DNA from: Clostridia bacterium
Lineage (GTDB): Bacteria > Bacillota > Clostridia > TANB77 > CAG-508
Reading direction: 5' to 3'
Assembly: GCA_022792135.1 (NCBI GenBank)
Contig: JAAWAM010000019.1
Coordinates: 1-63,126 of the forward strand
Length of the DNA stretch: 63,126 nt
The position numbers were made by a program, and so were the translations under genes. The first letter of the stretch is position 1, and each line of letters opens with the position of its first letter. The notes under the pieces are model-generated. The model made no database searches. It was not told the DNA's origin and worked only from the letters and a program-made list of their open reading frames with translations. Shown here piece after piece: positions 8,995 to 17,892 of the stretch.

Positions 8995-10037
8995 TGAAAT
9001 TATTATTGCATACTTGTTGTGCACCATGCAGTGTATATTGTATCGAAGCACTACGTAAAGAAGGAATAGAACCAACGGTATATTGGTTTAACCCCAATAT
9101 ACACCCTTATATGGAATACAAACAAAGAAGGGACTGTTTAAAAGAATATACAAAAAGTATAGAAGTAGAAGCCATATTTCAAGAAGATTATGGATTAAAA
9201 GAATTTTGCAAAAACGTAATAGGAGATTTGGAGAAAAGATGTAAAAACTATTGTTATCTAGTTCGATTGGAGCAAACAGCAAAATATGCTAAAGAAAATG
9301 GATATGATGCATTTTCTACCACACTTTTGGTAAGTCCCTATCAGAATCAAAAAGCAATCCTAGAAGTAGCCAATCAAATGGCTAAGAAATATGGGGTAGA
9401 ATTTTTAGAACGAGATTTTAGAGTTGGGTTTCGTCAAGGACAAGCAAAAGCAAGAGAACTTGGACTTTATATGCAAAAATATTGTGGATGTGTGTTTTCA
9501 GAGGAAAGTAGATATAATGGTCACAATCTAAGCAAACCAGAATTACCAGAAAATTTCGAATTTTTACCAGTGAAAAGAAGTGTTGTTATTAAAAAAGAAA
9601 AAGAGAATAAAGAACAATATATAGATTTACTCTTAGAAGCGGATCCAAGTAAAGAAAGGATAGAAAAGTATTTGGAAAATGGGGAATTATTTGTTTTAAC
9701 CTATCATGAGGAACTGGTATGTATTGCAGTAGTTACCAAAATTGATAATAATATATGTGAATTAAAAAACATTTCTACCGTAGAAAAATATAGGGGGCAA
9801 GGTTATGGTAAAAAAATGATAAAATATTTATTGGATAATTATAAGCAGAGATATCATAAAATGCGAGTGGGTACAACAGAAAATAATATTCCATTCTATG
9901 TAAAGCAAGGATTTGATAAATATGAAAAAACAATTAAGAATTTTTTTGTAGACAATTATAAAGAAGATATATGGGATAAAAATTTGCATTGTACAGATAT
10001 GTATTATTATTCAAAAGATTTAAAGAATAAAAATTGA
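8994..10037 (+). CDS. queH: Epoxyqueuosine reductase QueH fused to a GNAT acetyltransferase
   Basis: 347 residues. Residues 1-190 are QueH: LLLHTCCAPCSVYC (Cys-Cys...Cys), NPNIHPYMEYKQR, KRCKNYCYLVRLEQTA and YCGCVFSEESRY give the cysteines that bind the iron-sulfur cluster and metal. QueH reduces epoxyqueuosine to queuosine in tRNA. Residues 200-347 form a GNAT acetyltransferase with the acetyl-CoA loop YRGQGYGKKMIKYLL and NIPFYVKQGF. QueH is normally a stand-alone protein of about 190 residues, so the fusion is unusual. The ATG at 8994 is chosen over upstream starts because it sits just behind GGAGG and opens the conserved QueH sequence. A broken copy of the QueH tail lies near 11190. Confidence 0.8.
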   Translation: MKLLLHTCCAPCSVYCIEALRKEGIEPTVYWFNPNIHPYMEYKQRRDCLKEYTKSIEVEAIFQEDYGLKEFCKNVIGDLEKRCKNYCYLVRLEQTAKYAKENGYDAFSTTLLVSPYQNQKAILEVANQMAKKYGVEFLERDFRVGFRQGQAKARELGLYMQKYCGCVFSEESRYNGHNLSKPELPENFEFLPVKRSVVIKKEKENKEQYIDLLLEADPSKERIEKYLENGELFVLTYHEELVCIAVVTKIDNNICELKNISTVEKYRGQGYGKKMIKYLLDNYKQRYHKMRVGTTENNIPFYVKQGFDKYEKTIKNFFVDNYKEDIWDKNLHCTDMYYYSKDLKNKN

Positions 10038-10075
10038 ATTGTACAGGAAAAAGACAAACTGAGAAGGAGAGGATT

Positions 10076-10114
10076 ATGAATAGCTTAGAAATTTTAAGAG
10101 ATTTAGTTATATAA
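10076..10114 (+). pseudogene. 12-codon gene-start relic
   Basis: ATG preceded by AAGGAGAGG opens a frame of only 12 residues (MNSLEILRDLVI) before TAA. The strong ribosome site suggests the first codons of a deleted gene; the residues resemble the start of M20-type peptidases, but this is too short to prove. Confidence 0.3.
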
Positions 10115-10136
10115 ATAAAAAGTGAAAGGGAGTACA

Positions 10137-11186
10137 ATGATAAAAAAGAAAAAGGAAAGTATTATTCGTTCAAGTGCAGCAGAATATTTAACATACATTG
10201 CTGCTACTGGTGATAATCCAGAAGCAATAGAAGTAAGATATGAAGATGAAAATATATGGCTTACTCAAAAAATGTTAGCAACTGTATATGGTGTTGAGAT
10301 ACATACAATAAATTATCATATAAAAAAAATCTATGAAGATAATGAGCTAAAAGAAAGCTCAACTATTCGAAATTTTCGAATAGTTCAAAAAGAGGGAAAT
10401 AGAGAGGTTTCAAGAAACATTGCACATTATAATCTTCAAATGATAATAGCAATTGGATTTAAAGTGGATAATGAAAGAGCAGTACAATTTAGAAAATGGG
10501 CAAATCACATTGTAAAAGATTACACCATAAAAGGTTGGGTAATGGATGATGACCGTTTGAAAAATGGAGGCTCCATTTTAACTCAAAAATACTTTGAAGA
10601 ACAATTAGAACGTATAAGAGAAATACGAATGTCAGAAAGAAAATTTTATCAAAAAATTACTGATATATATGCAACTTCAATAGATTATGATAAGACAGCA
10701 AAAGCAACTATTCGATTTTTCACTTCTGTTCAGAATAAATTACATTTTGCAGTATCTGGAAATACGGCTGCAGAAATAATATATAATAGGGCAGATCATA
10801 AAAAAGAACATATGGGATTAACTTCTTGGGAAGGTGCACCAAATAGTAAAATACATAAATATGATGTTATTATTGCTAAAAACTATTTGTCAAAAAATGA
10901 AATTGCTCAGCTAGAAAGAATGGTATCAGCATATTTAGATTTAGCGGAAATGCAAGCTATGAGACATATTCCAATGACAATGTCTGACTGGGAAGAAAGA
11001 TTAAATGGATTCTTAACGCTGTGGGATCATGAAGTATTGAAAGATAATGGAAAAATATCAGCAGAAATGGCAAAACTTCATGCAGAGACTGAATTTGAAA
11101 AATATAGAATAATTCAAGATAGAACATATATTTCTGATTTTGACCAGCTTGTTATAGATAGCAAAAATTTAAAAAATAATAAATAA
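10137..11186 (+). CDS. RhuM-family protein (virulence RhuM / phage-type)
   Basis: 349 residues from ATG 10137 behind AAAGGGAG; a GTG at 10122 is less well placed. RYEDENIWLTQKMLATVYGV and the following TINYHIKKIYED...STIRNFRIVQ form the N-terminal DNA-binding-like half of the RhuM family, and RQFRKWANHIVKDY-type sequence (here VQFRKWANHIVKDYTIKGW) is the family hallmark. WEGAPNSKIHKYDVIIAKNYL is the conserved C-terminal half. Its biochemical role is unknown; members occur on genomic islands and prophages. It sits between queH and a relic of queH's tail, and so was probably inserted there. GC content and codon use differ little from the neighbours. Confidence 0.8.
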   Translation: MIKKKKESIIRSSAAEYLTYIAATGDNPEAIEVRYEDENIWLTQKMLATVYGVEIHTINYHIKKIYEDNELKESSTIRNFRIVQKEGNREVSRNIAHYNLQMIIAIGFKVDNERAVQFRKWANHIVKDYTIKGWVMDDDRLKNGGSILTQKYFEEQLERIREIRMSERKFYQKITDIYATSIDYDKTAKATIRFFTSVQNKLHFAVSGNTAAEIIYNRADHKKEHMGLTSWEGAPNSKIHKYDVIIAKNYLSKNEIAQLERMVSAYLDLAEMQAMRHIPMTMSDWEERLNGFLTLWDHEVLKDNGKISAEMAKLHAETEFEKYRIIQDRTYISDFDQLVIDSKNLKNNK

Positions 11187-11251
11187 TTTGTGGTCATAAT
11201 GCTTTATTGCAGAGAAAAGTAAATATAATTGCCACAAGCTAGGAAAAACAA
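11187..11251 (+). pseudogene. Relic of a queH 3' end
   Basis: TTGTGG...CAGAGAAAAGTAAATATAATTGCCACAAGCTAGGAAAA-like sequence here aligns with 9482-9530 of queH (the codons for CGCVFSEESRYNGHNLSK); the equivalent residues read A-E-K-S-K-Y-N-C-H-K-L-G-K. It is a decayed partial duplicate, separated from queH by the acetyltransferase part and the RhuM gene. Confidence 0.5.
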
Positions 11252-11291
11252 AGATTGAAAGGATAGAAAATAAAATAAGGAGGAAGAGTTT

Positions 11292-14004
11292 TTGGATAAA
11301 TTAGTATTAGTAGATGGTAACAGCATTATGAACAGAGCATTTTATGGTATCATGGGAAGCAAAATGTTAATGACAAAAGACGGAAAATATACCAATGCCG
11401 TGTATGGATTTTTAGCCATACTTTTTAAACTATTAGAAGATGTCAATCCAGAATACCTAGTAGTAGCCTTTGACTTAAAAGCACCAACCGCTAGGCATAA
11501 AATGTATGAAGGGTATAAAGCCAATCGAAAAGGAATGCCAGATGAATTAGCAGAGCAAATGCCAATGATAAAAGAAATCTTAAGAGCCATGAAGATTGAT
11601 ATCGTGGAAATGGAAGGTTACGAAGCAGACGATGTACTTCGGGACTTTGTCTCGTTATGGAGAAAAGCAAGGATTAGAAGTGATTGTTTTATCAGGAGAT
11701 AGAGATACTTTTCAATTAGCAACTGATAAAGTAACCATCCGAATTCCTCATACAAAGGCTGGAAAAACAGAAACCGATGAATATAATCAAGAAAAGATTA
11801 TCGAAAAATATGGATTAGAACCAAAACAATTAATTGATGTAAAAGGTTTACAAGGAGATACCTCTGATAATATACCAGGTGTTCCTGGAGTAGGAGAAAA
11901 GACGGCATTAAGCTTAATACAAAGATATGGTTCGATTGAAAATTTGTATGAAAAGATAGAAAAAGGAGAAGATGACCTAAAAGGAAAACAAAGAGAAAAA
12001 ATCGTTGCTAACAAAGAGTTAGCTTTTCTATCCAAAACATTAGGAGCCATTAACCTAGAAGTACCAATTACAGATACATTAGAAGATTTTAAAGTAGAAG
12101 AATGGGACAAGCCAAAAGTATTAGCATTATTTAAAGAATTAAACTTTAATCGTTATATTGACCGTTTTGCTTTAAAAGGAGAAGAAACGATAAAAGAAAA
12201 AGCCAAAGAATTCTATCAAAAAATAGATAAAACACAAGAAGAAATCATAGAATTAATTAGTAAACAAAAAGAAATGACTTTCTATTTTTCAACCATTCCA
12301 GATTCACATTCAGAAAAGATTATCAAAGAAAAAATAGTAGGAATCAGTATTTATAATGCAGAAAAAAATGAAGTATCTTATTTATCTTTAGGAGAAAATT
12401 TACAAAATTTTAAGGAAATATTAGAAAAAGAAGAAATAAAAAAGATAGGAATCGATTTAACAAAGGTATATATTTTGTTGAAACAAGAAGGAATCACATT
12501 AAAAGGAATTCATTATGATATAGGAATCGCAAGTTATATCTTAAATCCAACAAATCATAAAATGAATATGGAAAACTTAATGAATCAATATCTAGCAATA
12601 GAGGTAAATGAAGTGATTCAGAAAGAGGAAGAAACACAGCAAAAGCAAATCAACTTATTTGATACAATAAAAGTGAATCAAGAAGAAGCAACCAACCAAT
12701 CAGAAAGAGAAAAATATCAATTATATGCTTATGCTATTTCAAAAATAAAAGAGCTTACAGGAAAAGAATTAGAGGAAATAAATTGTTTGGATTTATTTTA
12801 TCATATAGATATGCCAACAGTAGAAGTTTTATCCAATATGCAGTGGAATGGGATGTATGTGGATGAACAAGAATTAAATCAATTTGGAGAAGAATTAACG
12901 ACCAAATTAGAAACCATAACCAAAATCATTTATGAAATGGCAGGAGAAGAATTTAACATTAATTCTACCAAGCAATTAGGTGAAATCTTATTTGAAAAAA
13001 TGAAATTGCCAGTTGTCAAAAAAAACAAAAATGGTTATTCAACAGATGTGGATGTATTAGAAAAACTAAAAAAAGAAGATCCCATCATTGAGCAAATTTT
13101 AGAATATAGACAATTAATGAAACTAAATTCAACGTATGTCGAAGGCTTAAAAACGTATATCAATCCAAAAACAAAAAGAATTCATTCGTTTTTTCATCAA
13201 ACGATAACAGCAACAGGAAGAATCAGTTCAACAGAACCAAACCTTCAAAATATACCCACTCGATTTGAACTAGGAAAAAGAGTAAGAAAAGTATTTAAAC
13301 CAGAAGAAGGAAAGGTCTATTTAGATGCTGACTATTCTCAAATTGAGTTAAGAGTATTAGCTTCCATATCAAAAGATAAACATATGATAGAAGCATTTAG
13401 TCAAGGAGAGGACATTCATAAACAAGCAGCATCAAAAGTATTTAAAACACCAATTAATGAGGTAAGCAAAGAACAAAGAAGTAATGCAAAAGCCGTAAAC
13501 TTTGGAATTGTTTATGGGATTAGTGATTTTGGATTAGGAGAACAACTAGGAATTGGCAGAAAAAAAGCAAAACAATATATTGATGAATACTTAGAGCAAT
13601 ATGCTGGAATTAAGCAATTTATGGAAGACATCACAGAAATAGCCAAAGAAAAGGGATATGTCGAAACACAATTTCATAGAAGAAGGTATCTTCCAGAATT
13701 AAAATCAAACAATTATATGGTAAGACAATTTGGAGCAAGAGCAGCTATGAATACACCAATACAAGGAACAGCAGCAGACATTATGAAAATTGCTATGATT
13801 AAAGTTTATGAAGAAATACAAAAGAAAGGTTTACAATCTAAAATTGTTTTACAAGTACATGATGAAATGATGCTAGAAGTTCCAATTTCAGAAGTTGAGG
13901 AAATGAAGAAAATTATGCAACAATGTATGGAATCTGCTATGAAATTAGAAGTACCATTAGTTGCTGAAATAGCAGAAGCTTTTAACTGGTATGAATGCAA
14001 GTAA
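11292..14004 (+). CDS. polA: DNA polymerase I, +1 frameshift at CGG
   Basis: 903 residues after correction, the usual PolA length. The start is TTG (11292) behind GGAGGAAGAG. Residues 1-300 are the 5'-nuclease (LVDGNSIMNRAFYG; EADDVLG, then QGDTSDNIPGVPGVGEKTA). The 3'-5' exonuclease region (about 310-480) lacks clear Asp-Glu catalytic motifs and is probably inactive. The polymerase has motif A LDADYSQIELR, motif B RSNAKAVNFGIVYG and motif C QVHDEMM. PolA removes RNA primers and fills repair gaps. The zero frame is lost at CGG 11640 (codon 117), exactly at the Gly of the conserved E-A-D-D-x-x-G motif; read as Gly in +1, the protein is intact. Without the shift there would be a 136-residue product ending at 11702. 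Confidence 0.93.
11640..11643 (+). other. CGG +1 frameshift site (polA), CGGG read as Gly117
   Basis: Context CTT-CGG-G. Reading GGG in +1 gives E-A-D-D-V-L-G-T-L-S-R-Y-G, the conserved metal-binding motif of the 5'-nuclease. Confidence 0.9.
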
Positions 14005-14050
14005 TGGGCAAATCAGTTACACATTTTATAGATAAAGGAGAGAGTAAGAG

Positions 14051-14611
14051 TTGAAAAACAAGAAGTTACTTGTGATTTTGAGTGTTATTTTTGTAATCAT
14101 TGTTTTTCTTGGAATTTTTAAAAATAACCTATACAAGATAATTTATCCAAAGACATATCAAGAAATTGTTTCTACTTATGCAGAAAAGTATCAATTAGAA
14201 GAAAATTTGGTTTTTGCCGTAATCAAAGCCGAAAGTAATTTTAAGGAAAAAGCGGTTTCTCATAAAAATGCAATTGGTTTGATGCAAATTATGGAGGAGA
14301 CAGCCAAAGAAGTAGCTAAAAAATATGAGATTGAAATAGATTTGAATCAGGCAGAAGAGGAACTATTAAAGGTAGAAAATAACATTCATATTGGAAGTAA
14401 ATATTTAAGTATATTAATGGAAAGGTATGGAAATAAAGAAGTAGCAGTGGCAGCTTATAATGCTGGAATGGGAACCGTAGATAATTGGATTGAAAAAGGA
14501 ATTATTAAGGCTGATGGAAGTGACATTGAAAAGATTCCATACAAGGAAACGAATCATTATGTAAGAAAGATACTTAGAAATTATAAAATGTATGAAGAAT
14601 TATATAAATAA
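14051..14611 (+). CDS. Lytic transglycosylase, SLT domain
   Basis: 186 residues, TTG start behind GGAGAG. One N-terminal membrane anchor (residues 5-24), then an SLT domain: VFAVIKAESNFKEKAVS with the catalytic Glu, NAIGLMQIME, NIHIGSKYLSILM and AVAAYNAGMGTVDNW. These enzymes cut peptidoglycan glycan strands with formation of 1,6-anhydro ends outside the membrane. It follows polA by 46 bases, so it may share its transcript. The small size and lack of binding modules suggest a local wall-remodelling or sporulation role; the precise target is unknown. Confidence 0.85.
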   Translation: MKNKKLLVILSVIFVIIVFLGIFKNNLYKIIYPKTYQEIVSTYAEKYQLEENLVFAVIKAESNFKEKAVSHKNAIGLMQIMEETAKEVAKKYEIEIDLNQAEEELLKVENNIHIGSKYLSILMERYGNKEVAVAAYNAGMGTVDNWIEKGIIKADGSDIEKIPYKETNHYVRKILRNYKMYEELYK

Positions 14612-14675
14612 CTAGACAAATGACGAAAAATGGAATAAAATAGAAAAAATCAAAAACGTAAAAGGAGTAACCAAA

Positions 14676-15905
14676 ATGGTAATAGAACAATTAATATTTA
14701 CATTCATTTCATTTGCAATATTTGTATCTATGTTCTTTCGAATGATAAGAAGAAATGATACAACCTATGTTATAATATTAGTATTAGAAGCAATCGGAAT
14801 TGCCTTAAACTTTTTGGAAGTATTATTTAGGATAAAATTAAATATGATATTTTTCATACTAAAGTATCTAATGGCTATATTTTTACCAATTGGAATTATC
14901 ATTTTAGAAAAAAGAAATAGAAGATTATTTGAAATAATAAATTTAAAAAAAGCTAAACTATATGTCATGTTGGGAAATACAAAAAAAGCAAAACAAGCAC
15001 TATTAGTGCTATTAAATAAAAATTCCAATAGTGCTCAAGCCCATAAAATGTTAGCCCAAATCTATGAACAAGAAGGCGGGATGCGTAAAGCCATTGATGA
15101 ATATGTACAAGCTATTGATTTAAATAAAAAAGATTATGATTCTTATTATAAAGTAGCAGAATTGTTAAACAATTTAGAAAAACAAGAAGAAGCAGCACAA
15201 ATGCTATTTAATTTATTAAATAAAAAGCCAGAAATGTATGAAGCAACTATACTTTTAGGAGATATTTTGCTAGCTAGTGAAATGTATAAAGAAGCAGTCA
15301 ATGTATATCAAGATGCACTAAGGTATCATCCTGTAAGTTATGATCTCAATTACAATTTAGGAATTGCTTATACCATGTTAAATGATTTTCAAAGTGCTAA
15401 AGTGTGCTATGAAAAAGCTGCCCAAATTAATACTCTAGCTTATCATGCCAAATACTCATTAGCAGAAATTGCTTTAATTTATAAAGATTTAGAAGAGGCA
15501 GAAAAAAGATTTTTAGAAGCAATTGAAGAAGAAGAATTATCAGCAGATGGGTATTATGAATTAGCAAAAATAAACTTAATAAAAGGGCAAAAAGATATAG
15601 CCATTCAATACGTCAATCTTGCTATTGATATTAACAGTAAGAAAATTGTAGCAAAGGTAAAAAAAGATCCCATTTTTATACCAGTTATGGCGAAAATTTC
15701 AATGCCATTTAATTTAGAAGATACACGAGAAGAAAATAAATTACAAGAAAAAGAAATAAAAGCAAAAGAACATTTAGAAGAAATGGCAGAAATTACAAGA
15801 CATTTGAGTTATCATGACATAAAATTATTAAAGAAAAATACACAAAGAAAAGAAAAAATCGTACAACGAGAAGAAGAAACGAACCAAAAAGAAAGACAAG
15901 ATTAA
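14676..15905 (+). CDS. Membrane-anchored TPR-repeat protein
   Basis: 409 residues. Three hydrophobic segments lie within residues 1-75, followed by at least six tetratricopeptide repeats (residues 95-315), for example AQAHKMLAQIYEQEGGMRKA, YEATILLGDILLASEMYKEA and YDLNYNLGIAYTMLNDFQSA. The last 70 residues are charged and probably coiled. TPR arrays bind partner proteins, so this is likely a cytoplasmic scaffold held at the membrane. I do not recognise a named family. It lies between a lytic transglycosylase and dpaA, which hints at an envelope or sporulation role, but this is only context. Confidence 0.7.
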   Translation: MVIEQLIFTFISFAIFVSMFFRMIRRNDTTYVIILVLEAIGIALNFLEVLFRIKLNMIFFILKYLMAIFLPIGIIILEKRNRRLFEIINLKKAKLYVMLGNTKKAKQALLVLLNKNSNSAQAHKMLAQIYEQEGGMRKAIDEYVQAIDLNKKDYDSYYKVAELLNNLEKQEEAAQMLFNLLNKKPEMYEATILLGDILLASEMYKEAVNVYQDALRYHPVSYDLNYNLGIAYTMLNDFQSAKVCYEKAAQINTLAYHAKYSLAEIALIYKDLEEAEKRFLEAIEEEELSADGYYELAKINLIKGQKDIAIQYVNLAIDINSKKIVAKVKKDPIFIPVMAKISMPFNLEDTREENKLQEKEIKAKEHLEEMAEITRHLSYHDIKLLKKNTQRKEKIVQREEETNQKERQD

Positions 15906-15959
15906 AGAAATACTCATAAAATTCTAAAAAAGCAATATAATAAGCATAGGAGGGATTTT

Positions 15960-16838
15960 ATGAGTACAAATTTTGCTGTTATTGGTGGAGATTTAAGAAT
16001 TATTAAATTAGCTAAAATGTTAGCAGATGATGGAAATACGGTTTATACGTATGGTTTAGAAAAAGCAGAGGAATTAAAGGAAAATCCTAATATTTTATTT
16101 TGTGAAAAACTTAGCAAAGCCATTACAAAAGAAGTAGAAATTGTAATTGGACCAATTCCGTTTTCTAGTAATGGAGTAAATATTAATAGTCCATTTAGTG
16201 AAAAAGAAATATCCATTCGAGAAGTTATGTATCATTTGAATGCTAAAATTTTAATTGCAGGAAGTATTGCACCAGACATTTATGATATGGTAAATGATGA
16301 ATATATTGAAATTGTGGACATTATGAAACGAGAAGAATTAGCTGTTTTAAATACAATTTCGACAGCAGAAGGAGCCATTGAAATTGCGATTGCTAATACC
16401 AATAAAATTATACATGGAAGCAAGGTTTTAATTTTAGGCTTTGGTAGGATTGGAAAAGTATTAGCCAGAAAAATGACAGGGCTATCTACAAAAGTTACCT
16501 GTGCTGCTAGAAAAGACGAGGATTTAGCTTGGATTAAAGCTTATGGTCATATGGCAACCAATATCAACTTTTTAGGAGAAAATCTATCAGAATATGATAT
16601 CATAATGAATACTGTTCCACACTTAATTTTAACCAAAGAAAGAATGCAATATGTAAAAGAGGAATGTTTGTTAATTGATTTAGCATCCAATCCAGGAGGA
16701 ATTGACAAGAAAGCAGCCAAAGATAGAAACTTGAGATTAATTTGGGCATTAGCTTTACCAGGAAAAGTAGCACCGATTACAACAGCAGAATTTATCAAAG
16801 AAACGGTATATAATGTATTAAGAGAAATTTACAAATAA
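15960..16838 (+). CDS. dpaA: Dipicolinate synthase subunit A
   Basis: 292 residues. NFAVIGGDLRIIKLAKMLAD is the N-terminal binding region and KVLILGFGRIGKVLARKM is a Rossmann nucleotide-binding loop. DLASNPGGID and ALPGKVAPITTAEFI are typical of SpoVFA/DpaA. With subunit B it makes dipicolinic acid from dihydrodipicolinate in the mother cell, for loading into the spore core. Its presence is strong evidence that the organism forms endospores. The partner dpaB is usually adjacent but is not here; uppP follows instead. The ribosome site AGGAGGG lies seven bases before the ATG. Confidence 0.88.
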   Translation: MSTNFAVIGGDLRIIKLAKMLADDGNTVYTYGLEKAEELKENPNILFCEKLSKAITKEVEIVIGPIPFSSNGVNINSPFSEKEISIREVMYHLNAKILIAGSIAPDIYDMVNDEYIEIVDIMKREELAVLNTISTAEGAIEIAIANTNKIIHGSKVLILGFGRIGKVLARKMTGLSTKVTCAARKDEDLAWIKAYGHMATNINFLGENLSEYDIIMNTVPHLILTKERMQYVKEECLLIDLASNPGGIDKKAAKDRNLRLIWALALPGKVAPITTAEFIKETVYNVLREIYK

Positions 16839-16865
16839 TAAGAACAAAGGAAGGAAGAAAAAAAT

Positions 16866-17720
16866 ATGGTATTAGAAATCATAAAATCAATTTTGTTTGG
16901 AATGGTAGAAGGAATTACAGAATGGTTACCAATTAGTAGTACAGGACATTTAATATTAGTGGAGCAATTTGTAAAATTCAAGGAAGTATCTCCAGAATTT
17001 TGGAATATGTTTCAAGTAGTTATCCAATTTGGTGCCATTCTAGCGGTTGTTATTCTATATTTTAAACAGATATGGCCTTTTACTACAAATCGAGAAAAGG
17101 CAATTCAAAAAACAGGAATTTTATCTTGGGTCGATAAAAACATTATGAATTTATGGGGAAAGATATTGGTTGCTTGTATTCCAGCAGCTGTTGTGGGAGT
17201 ATTTTTTGATGAAGTTTTTGAAGCTTTATTTTACAATCCATTTTGCATTGCCCTTGCATTAATCGTGTTTGGTATTGCCTTTATCCTAATAGAAAATTGG
17301 AATAAAGGGAAAAAAAGTAACAAAGAAACAAATTCTCAAATTACATATAAAGATGCATTAATCATTGGAATATTTCAATTATTAGCTGCTATTTTTCCAG
17401 GAACCTCACGTTCAGGAGCAACGATTATAGGAGGTCTGTGGATTGGTCTATCAAGACCAAATGCTGCAGAATTTACTTTTTATTTGGCCATTCCAACTAT
17501 GCTTGGGGCAAGTCTATTAAAACTAGTAAAATTTGGTTTTGCTTTTACAGGAATTGAATTAGCAGTTTTATTCATTGGTATGTTAGTATCTTTTGTAGTA
17601 TCTGTAGTAGTCATTAAATTTTTAATGAATTATATTAAAAAACATGATTTTAAAGTATTCGGATATTATAGAATTATACTTGGAATTCTTGTTTTGGGAT
17701 ACTTTTTTATGGCATCCTAA
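16866..17720 (+). CDS. uppP: Undecaprenyl-diphosphate phosphatase
   Basis: 284 residues with about eight membrane helices. GMVEGITEWLPISSTGHLIL carries the catalytic (E/Q)-x-x-x-E region and the GH residues, and FPGTSRSGATIIGGL is the second active-site motif with PGxSRSxxT. The enzyme (BacA/UppP) regenerates undecaprenyl phosphate, the lipid carrier for peptidoglycan and teichoic acid precursors, and can give low-level bacitracin resistance. It follows dpaA by 27 bases and is probably co-transcribed with it. Confidence 0.95.
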   Translation: MVLEIIKSILFGMVEGITEWLPISSTGHLILVEQFVKFKEVSPEFWNMFQVVIQFGAILAVVILYFKQIWPFTTNREKAIQKTGILSWVDKNIMNLWGKILVACIPAAVVGVFFDEVFEALFYNPFCIALALIVFGIAFILIENWNKGKKSNKETNSQITYKDALIIGIFQLLAAIFPGTSRSGATIIGGLWIGLSRPNAAEFTFYLAIPTMLGASLLKLVKFGFAFTGIELAVLFIGMLVSFVVSVVVIKFLMNYIKKHDFKVFGYYRIILGILVLGYFFMAS

Positions 17721-17759
17721 ATAAAAACATGAGAAATCGATAAAAGAAAAGGAAAAAAG

Positions 17760-17809
17760 AACACTGAATTTGAGCTTGATTAAAAATAGTTCAAAAAGGT
17801 GTTTTTTTT
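17760..17809 (+). terminator. Probable terminator after uppP
   Basis: An interrupted stem (AACAC with GTGTT, and TTTGA with TTCAAA) is followed by eight T residues. It separates uppP from the fatty-acid operon. Confidence 0.5.
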
Positions 17810-17892
17810 GTACTGACCTTCCAGTCTAATTCAAATTTCCAAAATCTGTGATATAAATAACAAGAAATAGAAAATAGATAGGTGGTAATCAT

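Noticed and set aside
11292..14004. polA, accA, accC, lepA, polC and others as pseudogenes
   Set aside because: Ten broken genes, most of them essential, all interrupted by the same CGGN event at conserved Gly codons and otherwise intact, are not random decay.
17811..17892. A FapR or FabT operator before the fatty-acid operon
   Set aside because: I could not see a palindrome that fits a known operator; the TGACCTTCCAGTC segment is not symmetric.
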